Part shown: piece by piece, positions 40,942-50,321 of the stretch | How the letters are laid out: each line of letters starts with the position of its first letter | Position numbering within the stretch: position 1 is the first letter of the stretch | NCBI RefSeq assembly: GCF_017377855.1 | Contig: NZ_JAFREP010000005.1 | Span: 186,001 to 250,000, forward strand | From: Acanthopleuribacter pedis | GTDB taxonomy: Bacteria > Acidobacteriota > Holophagae > Acanthopleuribacterales > Acanthopleuribacteraceae | Reading direction: 5' to 3' | Length of the DNA stretch: 64,000 bases | Program-made: the position numbers and the translations under genes | The notes under the pieces: model-generated | Told to the model about the DNA's origin: nothing | Database searches by the model: none | What the model saw: the letters and a program-made list of their open reading frames with translations, nothing else

Positions 40942-42773
40942 GCCGCGCCTCCCCAGTTGCCAACAGAGGGGTCATGGAAGTCATCGAGGTCAAAGCCGTC
41001 TCGCGGTGGTGGGTCCCCTGCTTCAGGGTTTTCATGTTCGGGCACGTGGGATGCGGCCACGTCTTCATGAAACTGGGAATCGTCACCAACCCCATTCGGA
41101 TCTGGGTGGCCAGTGGATTTGCGGTAGTAATCACAGATGAAGCTTTTTCGAAGTTCACACCATTGCGCTGGTTTCATCTGGGTTTTCTGGCCAAGGTAGG
41201 TATCGAATACCTGGCAGGTCAGAGCTGGCCGAGAGCCACATTGGACGACGAATTGCCCGGGCCTGAGATTGTGAAACGAATCGGCCGACGTGCGCATCTC
41301 GGTACTCATGGCTTTCGCCGTGGCGACCGTACTCTTGCCGACGATTTTGACATTGGTATTGCTGACAATGGCCCGCCGCATATCGTGATCGATGTTCTGG
41401 CCCAAATACTGCTGAGCCAGAAAGAGACGAAGCTGAAATTGTCTGGCTTCCGCCAGTGTCTCCGGGACGGTACGTGGATCTCCCAAGAAGTTATGGGCTT
41501 CATCCAGGTACACGTGAACAGGAACACGCTCTGCTGGCGCAATTTGACTGCGTCCAAATGCCACGGCCAGGATACTGGCCAAAAACAGGCGTCCGATGCA
41601 AGAGGAGACTTCGGCACCAATGGCCCCCTTGGGCAAGCTCACGATCAGTGTTTTGCCGTCATCAAGGACCTTTTGCAAATCGAACGAGGATTTCTGCTGG
41701 CAGATGACCCGGCGGAAGACGTCAAAATTGAGTAGTGAAGTGAGCTTGGTTTCGAGGCTGGCTCGGGTTCGATCAAAGGATTTATGGTAGAGGCGCGTGG
41801 TCAAAAATTGCCGGTGTTGGGCGGGGAGCAGGTGCGCGTTCTGGCACAGAATTCGATCATCACCCCGCAGCAGGGCAACGAGATCCTCGAAGGTGCTGTT
41901 TTCGGCAGCAATCAGAAGAACGATCAGCGGATGGAGCAGCGTGGATTGATGCAAGCTGAGTTCGACACCAGAGTTCAGCATGGCCAGGAACCCAGCGGTC
42001 AGGAACTGTGCCTGGCTATCGATCTGAGTTGGTGATAGCGTTCGCCCCTGTCGGTCGAAGGGGTTAAAGCTCGGGTAGAGTCCCTCGTCGGCCGCCAGCA
42101 TTGGATCGAACAGAATCAGGTTTGATTCCTCTCCTTGGGTTTGCCGTTCCAAGTAGTCGACCCAAAAAATGGCCTGTTTCGCGACATCCCGGCTGAGATT
42201 TCCGGTCGGTTCGATCAGCACCACGGCACGTTTCCGGCCTCCTTGTTGCCCATGGAGTCGTGCTTGCATTACATCGCGCATGATGAGGGCCTTGAGGAGT
42301 TCAGATTTTCCTGAACCTGTTTGACCCAACAGGAGTCCGTGCTTGGCCTGTGCCGATTCGGGAAGGTATACCGGAATGGGTTTCTTCCGCGCAAAGTCCC
42401 GGTACAACACCGACAGCGGCGGTACAGAAAAAACCCACTTCTGCCAGCTTTCTTGTAGCCGCGCTTTCCCTCGTAAATGAGCGGGGACACTGAGCTTTCC
42501 GTAGGGATCGGTTCGGAGTTCTGCAAATTCTTGCCGGGTAGGGATTTTGAGATTTCGGAGTTTCGAGCTGAGATCCGACCACGCCTTCGGAGCGGCCTTG
42601 AGCAGGGTTGCAATACGTTGGTTGTGGTACGTGACAAACGCTTCGAGGCCATTGGTGGACAGGCCGGTAAGGGTCGTTTGCCCTATCGCGAGATCGGTGG
42701 GTGCGGCTCCCTGGATTTCCTGCCAGTATTTTTGCCAGTTAGTGGAAAGTAAACGCTCTGGAGAAGAGTGCAT
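40938..42773 (-). CDS. VirD4/TraG-type coupling ATPase, module A
   Basis: 611 residues from ATG at 42773 (AAGGAGG upstream). The RecA-like ATPase has Walker A GLLLGQTGSGKSELLKAL (about 147-164) and Walker B VPVHVYLDEAHNFLG, then FLAQQYLGQNID and IVSNTNVKIVGK. Such proteins pump DNA during conjugation or segregation. The N-terminal 110 residues are helical and show no obvious membrane helix; the upstream polytopic protein could supply the anchor. The C-terminal 45 residues are acidic and Pro-rich. It is coupled to the next gene by ATGA. It shares the NPFDR and QxSSxDL motifs with the module B ATPase. Confidence 0.88.
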   Translation of the reverse strand: MHSSPERLLSTNWQKYWQEIQGAAPTDLAIGQTTLTGLSTNGLEAFVTYHNQRIATLLKAAPKAWSDLSSKLRNLKIPTRQEFAELRTDPYGKLSVPAHLRGKARLQESWQKWVFSVPPLSVLYRDFARKKPIPVYLPESAQAKHGLLLGQTGSGKSELLKALIMRDVMQARLHGQQGGRKRAVVLIEPTGNLSRDVAKQAIFWVDYLERQTQGEESNLILFDPMLAADEGLYPSFNPFDRQGRTLSPTQIDSQAQFLTAGFLAMLNSGVELSLHQSTLLHPLIVLLIAAENSTFEDLVALLRGDDRILCQNAHLLPAQHRQFLTTRLYHKSFDRTRASLETKLTSLLNFDVFRRVICQQKSSFDLQKVLDDGKTLIVSLPKGAIGAEVSSCIGRLFLASILAVAFGRSQIAPAERVPVHVYLDEAHNFLGDPRTVPETLAEARQFQLRLFLAQQYLGQNIDHDMRRAIVSNTNVKIVGKSTVATAKAMSTEMRTSADSFHNLRPGQFVVQCGSRPALTCQVFDTYLGQKTQMKPAQWCELRKSFICDYYRKSTGHPDPNGVGDDSQFHEDVAASHVPEHENPEAGDPPPRDGFDLDDFHDPSVGNWGGAA

Positions 42774-42805
42774 AGAAGCCTCCTTTTTCATGGGGTTTGA
42801 GCGTG

Positions 42806-43402
42806 CTATTTGCCCAGGTCGCGGACCAGTTTTTCGAAAGCATCTTTTTGGGCTTGTTTCTGATTTTTTTGCTGTTGAGCCAAACGCTGTTCTCGTGCTG
42901 TGGATTCTTGGTCTTGCCGTTTCTGGCGGCGACGGGAACGCCACTTTTGCCACTGCTGCCAGATGGCGGAAATGGGTCCCAAGAGCACAAAAGCGACCGC
43001 TCCCGAGATCACTTGAATCGTGGTCATACTCCAACTCGTCCGAGCTTGGAGCCAGAAAAAACACCCCACATACCCGGCAATCGCAATAGCGACCCTGAGG
43101 AGTCGATCAGGGAGACCAGGGGTAAACAGGGCTTTGGCTATAAGAGGGCTGAGGATGAGCAACAGGTACCCTCCAAACAAAATGAGCAGGGGCGCAGTAT
43201 CTAGCGTCATGATGGGAATTCCCCGCTGCGTCAGCGGCAAGACTTTCCGAAAGTGGAGGGCGGCAAGGACCCCCAGCACAATGAATCCGAAGTCTTTCGG
43301 GTTGACCGAACCATGGTTTTGTTGCCCATGCGAAAGTATTTGGCAGCCCAGTCCATAGCTCATGAGCGCGGTGGCAAAGAAGGCCCAGTTGATATCTGAC
43401 AT
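42806..43402 (-). CDS. Polytopic membrane protein, module A
   Basis: 198 residues from ATG at 43402 (AGGAG upstream). About five membrane helices (FFATALMSYGLGCQIL, FIVLGVLAALHF, LLILFGGYLLLILSPLIA, LLRVAIAIAGYVGCFFW, VISGAVAFVLLGPISAIW) are followed by a basic cytoplasmic coiled tail (RSRRRQKRQDQESTAREQRL). It lies directly before the ATPase. A channel or ATPase anchor is a reasonable guess. It has no recognised family. Confidence 0.8.
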   Translation of the reverse strand: MSDINWAFFATALMSYGLGCQILSHGQQNHGSVNPKDFGFIVLGVLAALHFRKVLPLTQRGIPIMTLDTAPLLILFGGYLLLILSPLIAKALFTPGLPDRLLRVAIAIAGYVGCFFWLQARTSWSMTTIQVISGAVAFVLLGPISAIWQQWQKWRSRRRQKRQDQESTAREQRLAQQQKNQKQAQKDAFEKLVRDLGK

Positions 43403-43633
43403 GTGGAATCTCCTGTGAAAAAATTCCGGGAGCCCCCATGTGCCTACTTCCAGATACACTTCGGGCAGAGAGCACGAAAATGACGGCTCCCGGTGTGGGG
43501 TGATGCGTGGATGCCTTTTTCAGATTGGCGACGTGAGATGCTTTGCAAAAGCGCCGCGTCTTGGATGAGGAGCCACTGATAAGGTCATGTCCGCATCAGG
43601 TGATGAGTGAGAATCAGTGAGGAATGAGGCGAA

Positions 43634-45724
43634 TTAGATGACGTGCAGCCGATCTTTGACGCAGGGGTTTTCTTCCAAAAAGCGGTGACCGAGGGCGAAG
43701 GAATAAAAGACTACTTCAATGCCTTGGCGTTCCAGTTCGAGAACGACGTCACACAGGGTGGTGTCCGGGACCGGACAGGCATCTGCGCCGTCGCCCAGGA
43801 CCAACAGTAAGCGTTCGCCAGGAGCAGTGCGGCCAGAAGTGAACATTGATGGAGCCTGTTGCAATGTGCGGGTGAGTTGCTCTCGATCACCACCATGAGT
43901 ATTGAGCGTGCGTTTCAGGTCGTCATGGGTTTGCGTTGGATCGACAGGAAATACAACTGGATCAATGTCGCAGCCCGCTGGGGTTGAGTAACTGGCGGTG
44001 GATACCGGGGCATCAGGGTGCTGCGCCGCGTACCGCTGCAAACAACTGACCACCAGCTCGAAGCAGCTCATTTCCCCTACGCTCTGTTTCTGGAGGTACT
44101 TTGCGGCGATGCTCTCGGAGACTGGTCGCGCCATTGAGCCGGAGGTATCGACCAAGATCAGTACCTCAGACTGCGGCGTTTTGGGCGCTTGGAACAGCGA
44201 CTGCGCTGGAGTTGAAGTTGAAGTGGCAGGGACTGCCTTGATGATCGGTTCCGTGTGGGGATTGGGGGGATGAGTGCCGGGTTTTGGCTGGTATTGCTGA
44301 GTGCCGGTTTTTCCTTGGTGAATGGCCACATTCTTTACCGAAGTGACTTCGAGATTTTCGGGGAGGGGGTCAGGCACATAGTGCCGAAGGGCATCCGGGT
44401 TCCCGACAATTTCCCGTGGGTCAATGTAACGCCAGCGGTCTGAGTTGCGGCGATCACCACGTCCATGGTCGCCAACACCTCCTGGAACGGGGATGATTTT
44501 GGTGTACTCAATGCCCTTGTGAACAATGCGCACTTCGGCTGGAATGGGCTCGCTACTGCGCCCGCTGTAGTGGTTAATGAAGAGCTTGAGTTGGCGCAAG
44601 TCTGCATCTGGTGAGTCATAGATGACCGTTTCATGGCCGTGGGTGGCCAAGGCCGCCCCACGACTGTAGTCCTTCAAAAAGTGGCCACCATATTGCGAGC
44701 TTTCCGTCCCCTCTTTCCGAAAGGAGAGCTCGTCATCGCCGGTGAATTGCGTGTAGAGGTCAAGGTCCACTGCACCGCTGGGAAAACGTAGTCCAATGGT
44801 GAGCGGGCCGGTGGTCTCACTGCTGGGGGCATCCAGGTCGAGTGCGGTAGGTTTTGCCTTCGGCGCTGTCCAAATTTTTGGCGTGGATTCGAGGATACCG
44901 TTCTTGATGGTCGCTCGTTCAAATTGGAAGACCTGTCCTTCTTTTTGGGAGGGATCAGGGGGAACGGTGATAGCGGGAAAGGCACTGGTAGGGATAGAAT
45001 TGAGACGATCAATAGCGGACCCGAAAAAGTTCAGCGATCCGAATCCAGCTTGCATGAAGAGAGCATAGATCCGTTGCATTTTTTGTTGGTGCAGATCGCG
45101 GTAACCCGTGATCGAGGTGAAGTCTTCCAATGAGGGTTTGAAAAACACGTACAGATGGCAGTTTTGGAAAAAGCGGTCTGAGATGGTTCCAGTGTAGAAG
45201 ATTGATTGAGGCTCGTGAAGTACCCCATCTGTCGGATAGGCATTCCTCATGTCGTTAAAGGTGTTCTCCGTTGATGTGACAATCGGAGAGCCGACCCAGA
45301 CGAGATGATAGTCATACTCAGGGCCAAATTCCGTAGCCGTGAAATTGCGCAGGTACCTCACCAGGTTCGCCTTAAATCCTGGGGTTGGAGAAGTCAGCTC
45401 CTTGAGTATCACCGGTAATTTGGAAAGCTCCTGGACGTGGACTTTGTAAAGGAGTGCTCTCCGTTGCTCGGGGGTTCGGTTTTCAAGCCGGTGGTCCAGT
45501 TTGATCACGAAGCGGCGTTGCAGGGTGTGCATGGAAACCAGACTCAGAATGTCTCCGGGACGAAGTTTGGTTAACAGCAAATCGGAAAGCGCGTTCCTCA
45601 GCGCGTCTTCCTGGTCACCAGAAAGGTGCGGTGACACCACGATTTCAATTACGGCAGGTCCAGAAGCATGACCATGGAAACAAGCGAACTGGATGGTAAC
45701 CAAAAGGAATAAAAGTCGAATCAT
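43634..45724 (-). CDS. Secreted von Willebrand factor A protein, module A
   Basis: 696 residues from ATG at 45724 (AAGGAG upstream), chosen because a signal peptide follows (MIRLLFLLVTIQFACFHGHA). The C-terminal third is a VWA domain with the metal-ion site DTSGSMARP at about 516, then VLGDGADACP near the end. The middle part (about 250-480) is beta-rich and includes GPLTIGLRFPSGAVDLDLYT. VWA proteins bind protein ligands with a divalent metal. On a mobile element it could be a surface factor for mating contact; that is inference. Its place in the operon before the membrane and ATPase genes is seen directly. Confidence 0.85.
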   Translation of the reverse strand: MIRLLFLLVTIQFACFHGHASGPAVIEIVVSPHLSGDQEDALRNALSDLLLTKLRPGDILSLVSMHTLQRRFVIKLDHRLENRTPEQRRALLYKVHVQELSKLPVILKELTSPTPGFKANLVRYLRNFTATEFGPEYDYHLVWVGSPIVTSTENTFNDMRNAYPTDGVLHEPQSIFYTGTISDRFFQNCHLYVFFKPSLEDFTSITGYRDLHQQKMQRIYALFMQAGFGSLNFFGSAIDRLNSIPTSAFPAITVPPDPSQKEGQVFQFERATIKNGILESTPKIWTAPKAKPTALDLDAPSSETTGPLTIGLRFPSGAVDLDLYTQFTGDDELSFRKEGTESSQYGGHFLKDYSRGAALATHGHETVIYDSPDADLRQLKLFINHYSGRSSEPIPAEVRIVHKGIEYTKIIPVPGGVGDHGRGDRRNSDRWRYIDPREIVGNPDALRHYVPDPLPENLEVTSVKNVAIHQGKTGTQQYQPKPGTHPPNPHTEPIIKAVPATSTSTPAQSLFQAPKTPQSEVLILVDTSGSMARPVSESIAAKYLQKQSVGEMSCFELVVSCLQRYAAQHPDAPVSTASYSTPAGCDIDPVVFPVDPTQTHDDLKRTLNTHGGDREQLTRTLQQAPSMFTSGRTAPGERLLLVLGDGADACPVPDTTLCDVVLELERQGIEVVFYSFALGHRFLEENPCVKDRLHVI

Positions 45725-45749
45725 GTGAAACTCCTTGAATGAGTGATGA

Positions 45750-46814
45750 TTATTTGTTGAGCAGGGATTGGAATTGGGTAACGGCATTGGTGAGATAAAT
45801 GGATTCGTTGATCGCCAGGTTCTCCTCATAGTTCGACAACACTTCAATGCGACGATCCAGTTGGATAAGAACGCGATCCAGCTCTTGGGCGGTTTTGACA
45901 TGGGACTCATAGACTTTGGAGGGATGAAGGGTATGCGTAATGTCAGTGACGACGGCATGCCGGGCACAGATCCGTGAGGCGTAAATGAGCAACAAGGTAC
46001 TGGTACTGATTTCCAGAATGATTTGGGTTAACAGCGACACGTAGTTGACCAGTTGGCGATTGATCGTTTCGGTGGGTACAGTTCCGCTAAACAGCCCTCC
46101 AGGCGCAGGTGCTTGCGGCATGTTTTGATAGGCAAAGAGCATCATGTAGATGAACAAGCTGCCGAGCATGGTGTAGAACAACGAACTCAAATACTTCTCT
46201 TTCGCCTTCTCTGTGGGTAAGGTGTCAAAGCGCTCTTTAACGCCAAAAGCAGGCATTAAAAAGACCAAAGAACTTAAGACTACGACCGACCAAGGGGCAT
46301 CAAGAAAAACAAGATTGTTTTGCTTGAGATTGATGCTCAGGTTACTGATACCAAAAAGAGCGGTAACTAAAGAGCCGACCCCACACATAATTGCTTTCAT
46401 TTTTTGCACAGGGGTCCAGTTGTAGCTCACCACTGAAGTTTGTTTCTTGGAGCATTTTTGGCTGTTCTCAATGAGTTCTTGCTGTTCGGTTCGGTCTTGA
46501 GTCACGAATTCTTTTTGTTGATTATGAGAGTTGAGCTCGGCTTTTACCTGTTTCGAATTCATGTGGTTGGCTTGATGAAATAGTGCGTGATGGTGACTAC
46601 GGATGCATTCTTCGGCTTCCGGTAAGGTGGTACGACTGTTGGTCACCTCTACGTATTTCCGGGTCGCATAGGTGCTGTCTACCGGTGGGGTGATGACTTC
46701 AGGAACCGTACCCATATCTTTAATGTAGTCACTGTCGTCTTTGTTGTTTGAAAACGTTTTCCCAGTGGTGATAGGGGTTCGTTTGGTTCCTCGAACAAAG
46801 GAAAGCAATTTCAT
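45750..46814 (-). CDS. Membrane protein with coiled-coil tail, module A
   Basis: 354 residues; GGAGG eight bases before ATG. The N-terminal 130 residues are hydrophilic and rich in Gln, His and Asn. Then come about four membrane helices (KAIMCGVGSLVTALFGIS, WSVVVLSSLVFLMPAF, SLFYTMLGSLFIYMMLFAY, QIILEISTSTLLLIYAS). The C-terminal 70 residues are helical (AQELDRVLIQLDRRIEVLSN). No family recognised. It starts the well-spaced part of the module A operon, 25 bases before the VWA gene. Confidence 0.75.
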   Translation of the reverse strand: MKLLSFVRGTKRTPITTGKTFSNNKDDSDYIKDMGTVPEVITPPVDSTYATRKYVEVTNSRTTLPEAEECIRSHHHALFHQANHMNSKQVKAELNSHNQQKEFVTQDRTEQQELIENSQKCSKKQTSVVSYNWTPVQKMKAIMCGVGSLVTALFGISNLSINLKQNNLVFLDAPWSVVVLSSLVFLMPAFGVKERFDTLPTEKAKEKYLSSLFYTMLGSLFIYMMLFAYQNMPQAPAPGGLFSGTVPTETINRQLVNYVSLLTQIILEISTSTLLLIYASRICARHAVVTDITHTLHPSKVYESHVKTAQELDRVLIQLDRRIEVLSNYEENLAINESIYLTNAVTQFQSLLNK

Positions 46815-47077
46815 AAGTACCCTCCATGTTTTGACTGATTTTTGGACATAGTTACTCCTTCCCCGGCCGCATTGCGCGGCCGGGCTCCATGGTTGGATGG
46901 GAATTTGAGCGCACTTCGGCCAGCGCTCTGAAAATCAGAGGGGTGCCTTGCGCGCCGAGCAGGGTGAATTTGGCCGGTTGATAAACTGTTGGCTAACTTT
47001 TATGGATTTGTTGGCGGGCAATCGTCATTGCCCAGCCTCGGTGGCAGCGCGCTTGGTATGTAAAATTGATGCTCCGG
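46815..47077. other. Spacer with a GC-rich hairpin
   Basis: 260 bases between two minus-strand genes. CCCGGCCGC (46862-46870) pairs with GCGGCCGGG (46876-46884) around ATTGC. No T-tract follows on either strand, so attenuation is possible but simple termination is doubtful. Nothing else is visible. Confidence 0.45.
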
Positions 47078-47476
47078 CTATTCAGAGATAAAGCGCAAAA
47101 GCGCAGAAACGGGGATGGGTAAGGCCCCAAATCGGGAAAGATCTTCGCCAAGGCAGACGATCTTCTGATGGTGCAGAAGTTTGATTTTGAGGAGTTCCGA
47201 TTGATCACGAATGACTTGTTCGAACATTCGCTCATTGCTCAGCGCAACGTTCAGATTTGGTTTCTTGTTTGAATAGTCAAGAATGAATTCGCGGAAGTGT
47301 AAGTTTTCCTGAAAGTAAATAGCGTATTTAAAGGGCTGGCTTGATAGATCAGGCGGAGGGTTAATGGTGAAGCGAAATTGAAACAGGAGGTGATGATCGA
47401 TGTTTTCGTTTGATTTAGAATGATATTTATTAGGCTGATTGATGTTATGTAGTTGTTTTTGGACTATTTGTTTCAT
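47078..47476 (-). CDS. Hypothetical protein at the start of module A
   Basis: 132 residues; AAAGGGATGG upstream of ATG. Rich in Gln, Asn, His and Phe, with no signal peptide or membrane helix. The pattern HHLLFQFRFTINPPPD, then FKYAIYFQENLHFREF, suggests a small beta-rich domain. It is divergent from the AT-rich cassette and shares the regulatory region with the TGTAAG motifs. Function unknown. Confidence 0.6.
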   Translation of the reverse strand: MKQIVQKQLHNINQPNKYHSKSNENIDHHLLFQFRFTINPPPDLSSQPFKYAIYFQENLHFREFILDYSNKKPNLNVALSNERMFEQVIRDQSELLKIKLLHHQKIVCLGEDLSRFGALPIPVSALLRFISE

Positions 47477-47598
47477 ATTCCACCATCCCTTTGTATTGTG
47501 TCTATAATGGTTGTGGTTGGTAACCAGAATACACTCTTGATGAAAAAGCTTGTGTGCAGAAAAAACAGCTGTCTATTTTATGTAGTGGTAAAGCTTGC

Positions 47599-47767
47599 TG
47601 TAAGCCTTATTAACTCTCTCAATCAAGTGTGTCACCAGTATAATCCAGTTAAATCCATGAGCAGCTTACAGCTTCGCTTACAGATTTAAAAAATTCCAAT
47701 CGCTGTAAGTCAAGTTGTAAGTGATTTAGCTGATCATGTTGCTTGGAATAACCAAAAAGTTTGTAAG
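47599..47767. promoter_or_regulatory. Cluster of six TGTAAG/CTTACA motifs
   Basis: TGTAAG occurs at 47599, 47704, 47716 and 47762, and its complement CTTACA at 47665 and 47677, all in 170 bases. The two at 47665/47677 and the two at 47704/47716 are each 12 bases apart, about one helical turn. They lie between the divergent genes at 47476 and 47821. This looks like a repeated operator or iteron set. TGTAAGCCTT is repeated in full at the two ends. Confidence 0.5.
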
Positions 47768-47820
47768 CCTTGACTGCAACTTGAAAGTCTGTAAAATAAA
47801 CCTCTCTTTCACTTCTTAAG

Positions 47821-48327
47821 ATGACTAAAAAGAAACGATATCCACTTGAGGAGTTACCTGACCCATATGATTCAAGATGGATGGGGAAACGTGATAACTT
47901 TAAAACATCAACCTCTGATCCCTGGACGAAGGAAAACTGCCCTGATTTTGAGAGGTTTCAGGTTGTAGAAGCTATCGCTAGGTTGCAAATCCTCGAAGCA
48001 AGAAAGCGAACAGTAAGGGGACGCTATCCGCGTGAAGACGAGATCCCTGATGACCCAGATGAACTACGACAACAATATCGAGAATTGTTCAGAGAAAAAA
48101 AGCTTCTGGAAGCAAAGGCTTTTAAGCTACGTGACGAGGTATTGGAATGGCACCGCTTTGACATTGAGTTCATGTCTCATTTAAGAAACTTATTGAATGC
48201 TATGGGGATCGAAGATACAGTTAATGAACTGTATTACGAAATGCGCAAGAGACATGACGGTAACGGGTGGAGTTATCGGGAAGGAGATGTAACTTGGTGG
48301 GCATCGAAAAAGAGCATTCAGGAATAA
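47821..48327 (+). CDS. Small helical protein, first gene of the AT-rich cassette
   Basis: 168 residues; ATG is preceded by a pyrimidine-rich stretch rather than a clear Shine-Dalgarno site. No family recognised. The N-terminal 45 residues are polar and Pro-rich (YPLEELPDPYDSRWMGKRDN). The middle is a charged coiled coil (ELFREKKLLEAKAFKLRDEV) and the end is acidic to aromatic (GWSYREGDVTWW). It overlaps the next gene by 31 bases. A regulatory or adaptor role in the three-gene unit is a guess. Confidence 0.65.
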   Translation: MTKKKRYPLEELPDPYDSRWMGKRDNFKTSTSDPWTKENCPDFERFQVVEAIARLQILEARKRTVRGRYPREDEIPDDPDELRQQYRELFREKKLLEAKAFKLRDEVLEWHRFDIEFMSHLRNLLNAMGIEDTVNELYYEMRKRHDGNGWSYREGDVTWWASKKSIQE

Positions 48328-50273
48328 TCTCGGCCGGTTACAGATTTAAAGCATGGAATCCAGAGACACCTACCTTTTGGATTGAAGTCCAAATCACACA
48401 AACAGTGGAAGGACATGATAACAAGAATGAAAAATTGAAAAAAATCCATCTTGAAGGGTGTTACATCGACTCAGAACAGAAGATTGATTTTGGGGATTTT
48501 TTTCACAGGGATTCTAGACATAAAGACTATAGTTTAATGATTGTCTTTCTCTATCATGTTATTGCGGAATCGAGGTGTTCTGGCGTGGTTTTAAATACAG
48601 AATACTTTCAAAAGGTATTTGATGAATATAATTTTTCTAGAGGTGTGTCGTCAATACATACTCTTGCTTACAGGGTGCGTGGTCATTTTACAGATTCAGT
48701 AACAAAAGAAAAGTTAAGAAAAATGCCACGCGTATTTCCGAAAAAGTATTTATCAGCGCTTCAGGAAAATAAAAGAAAATTCAAATGGCTTGGCAAAGTA
48801 GAGCCCCTTTCTTTGTCTTTGACTGGGGCGGGATATAAAATAAATATAAATAAGGATATCAAGAGCGAGATCTGTATTGAAAAGCCTGGCAGCGTGCCCC
48901 CAAAAAAAGATCCAGCAGACAAAGATAATACCGTTCTTTGTTTAGAAGGTGATGTAACTTCTCTAGATGCTTTGGAGATTCATCTATTACGATTAGAGAG
49001 TGAAAAGAGCTTTGCCGAAAGAAAAGTCACGAAAGACCAGGTAATAAAAACCCCTGTGCTTAATTTAAATCCAAGGAGGATGCTGTTTCCCGAGTTCTCA
49101 AATAAGGAATTTTTGCGTTGCCGGCAAGATCTCTTTTCTCGTGAATTCGAATATGTTTACTTTTCTGCTCTCAGAAGATCAACTGATGGTTTGCAAGCCC
49201 CTTTTAGGGCATATGAAACCTTAGATTTAGATCCCCATATGAGCACATGGACAAGTGAGCTTTCAAAGCTGTACTCTCTTGCTGAATACAGAATGGGTAT
49301 TAGACGTAGTAAATTGATTCAAGAAAAAATCGAACAGGAAGCTATTAGCCTTTCCCTTGTTGATGAGATAAACCTTCTATTGTGGAAGTTTGAAATGACT
49401 TTTGAAAGCTTTGAATTTAATTCAGCCGTACAAGTAGCTGATGATATCTTTCTGTTGAGTCAACATTTGAGCGGCGTTATGAGAAGATTTTATTCAGGAC
49501 TTGCACTGTACAACAAAGCGATTGTACAAATACGCATATACCAGGAGGACCTCACACGTGGGCAAGGCTTTGAGCTTTCAGAGAGTACCCCATTTAAAAC
49601 GCTTCACCAGCTTGAAAATCACATGAATTCGAATGAATTTTGGAAAAGCAAATATTTAGCATACCTTCGCGCTGTTTCCAATAATCTTCTAACTGTTTTT
49701 GGATCGCAAGGTGATGAGATAATTACGGGGATATTTTCGGTCAATATTCCGTTTGCAATTTTGGACCCAAATGATCCTCGCAGGAGAAACCTCAAGTCAA
49801 TTGACTATCTTTCAAATGTTGAAAAATCAAAAAGAGGACTCAATGAAATCTATTACGTTATGTCTTTTTACGACACAATTGAAGACTTTTTTCTTTTTGC
49901 TAAAGAGGTGTTGACTCGCGGAGAGCTGCAATATATTAAAGCTATTGAATCAAATACAAAACGTGTCTCAGGAAAAACTCAGCATGCGTCATTTCGGGAA
50001 GAATATGAATATCTAAAAAACGCCCGAAGTTCATTCTTGCAAGAAAAAAACTATCACATGTGGGCAAAGTGTTGTTTTCAGCTTGCCATGACTGTTCGTG
50101 CTGCGAAATGGAGAAATTCTCAAGATGAAGCAGTGGCTTACCTTAAGGCAGCATTTCTGGTGTTTCAGATACAAAAAAATCGAATGATGGGGGTCGCATG
50201 TTTACAGCAACTGGGCTATCCTACACCAATTACCGACAACTTCATGGAGCACATTGAACCACTCCTTAGGTGA
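48297..50273 (+). CDS. Large protein of unknown function, second gene of the cassette
   Basis: 658 residues from GTG at 48297 (AAGGAG 10 bases upstream; TTG at 48294 is an alternative). No family recognised. Residues about 1-70 are beta-rich (YRFKAWNPETPTFWIEVQIT). Around 80-145 there is a pattern like a winged helix (MIVFLYHVIAESRCSGVVLN, then GVSSIHTLAYRVRGHF). The second half is helical with TPR-like pairs at the end (AWKARA-like spacing seen in MWAKCCFQLAMTVRAAKWRN and AVAYLKAAFLVFQIQKNRMM). A sensor or scaffold for the nuclease-like third protein fits, but that is inference. Confidence 0.7.
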   Translation: MGIEKEHSGIISAGYRFKAWNPETPTFWIEVQITQTVEGHDNKNEKLKKIHLEGCYIDSEQKIDFGDFFHRDSRHKDYSLMIVFLYHVIAESRCSGVVLNTEYFQKVFDEYNFSRGVSSIHTLAYRVRGHFTDSVTKEKLRKMPRVFPKKYLSALQENKRKFKWLGKVEPLSLSLTGAGYKININKDIKSEICIEKPGSVPPKKDPADKDNTVLCLEGDVTSLDALEIHLLRLESEKSFAERKVTKDQVIKTPVLNLNPRRMLFPEFSNKEFLRCRQDLFSREFEYVYFSALRRSTDGLQAPFRAYETLDLDPHMSTWTSELSKLYSLAEYRMGIRRSKLIQEKIEQEAISLSLVDEINLLLWKFEMTFESFEFNSAVQVADDIFLLSQHLSGVMRRFYSGLALYNKAIVQIRIYQEDLTRGQGFELSESTPFKTLHQLENHMNSNEFWKSKYLAYLRAVSNNLLTVFGSQGDEIITGIFSVNIPFAILDPNDPRRRNLKSIDYLSNVEKSKRGLNEIYYVMSFYDTIEDFFLFAKEVLTRGELQYIKAIESNTKRVSGKTQHASFREEYEYLKNARSSFLQEKNYHMWAKCCFQLAMTVRAAKWRNSQDEAVAYLKAAFLVFQIQKNRMMGVACLQQLGYPTPITDNFMEHIEPLLR

Positions 50274-50321
50274 TAAAATCTTACACTTTCTTGAGGCACT
50301 TCAGAAGATTGACGAGGAAAT

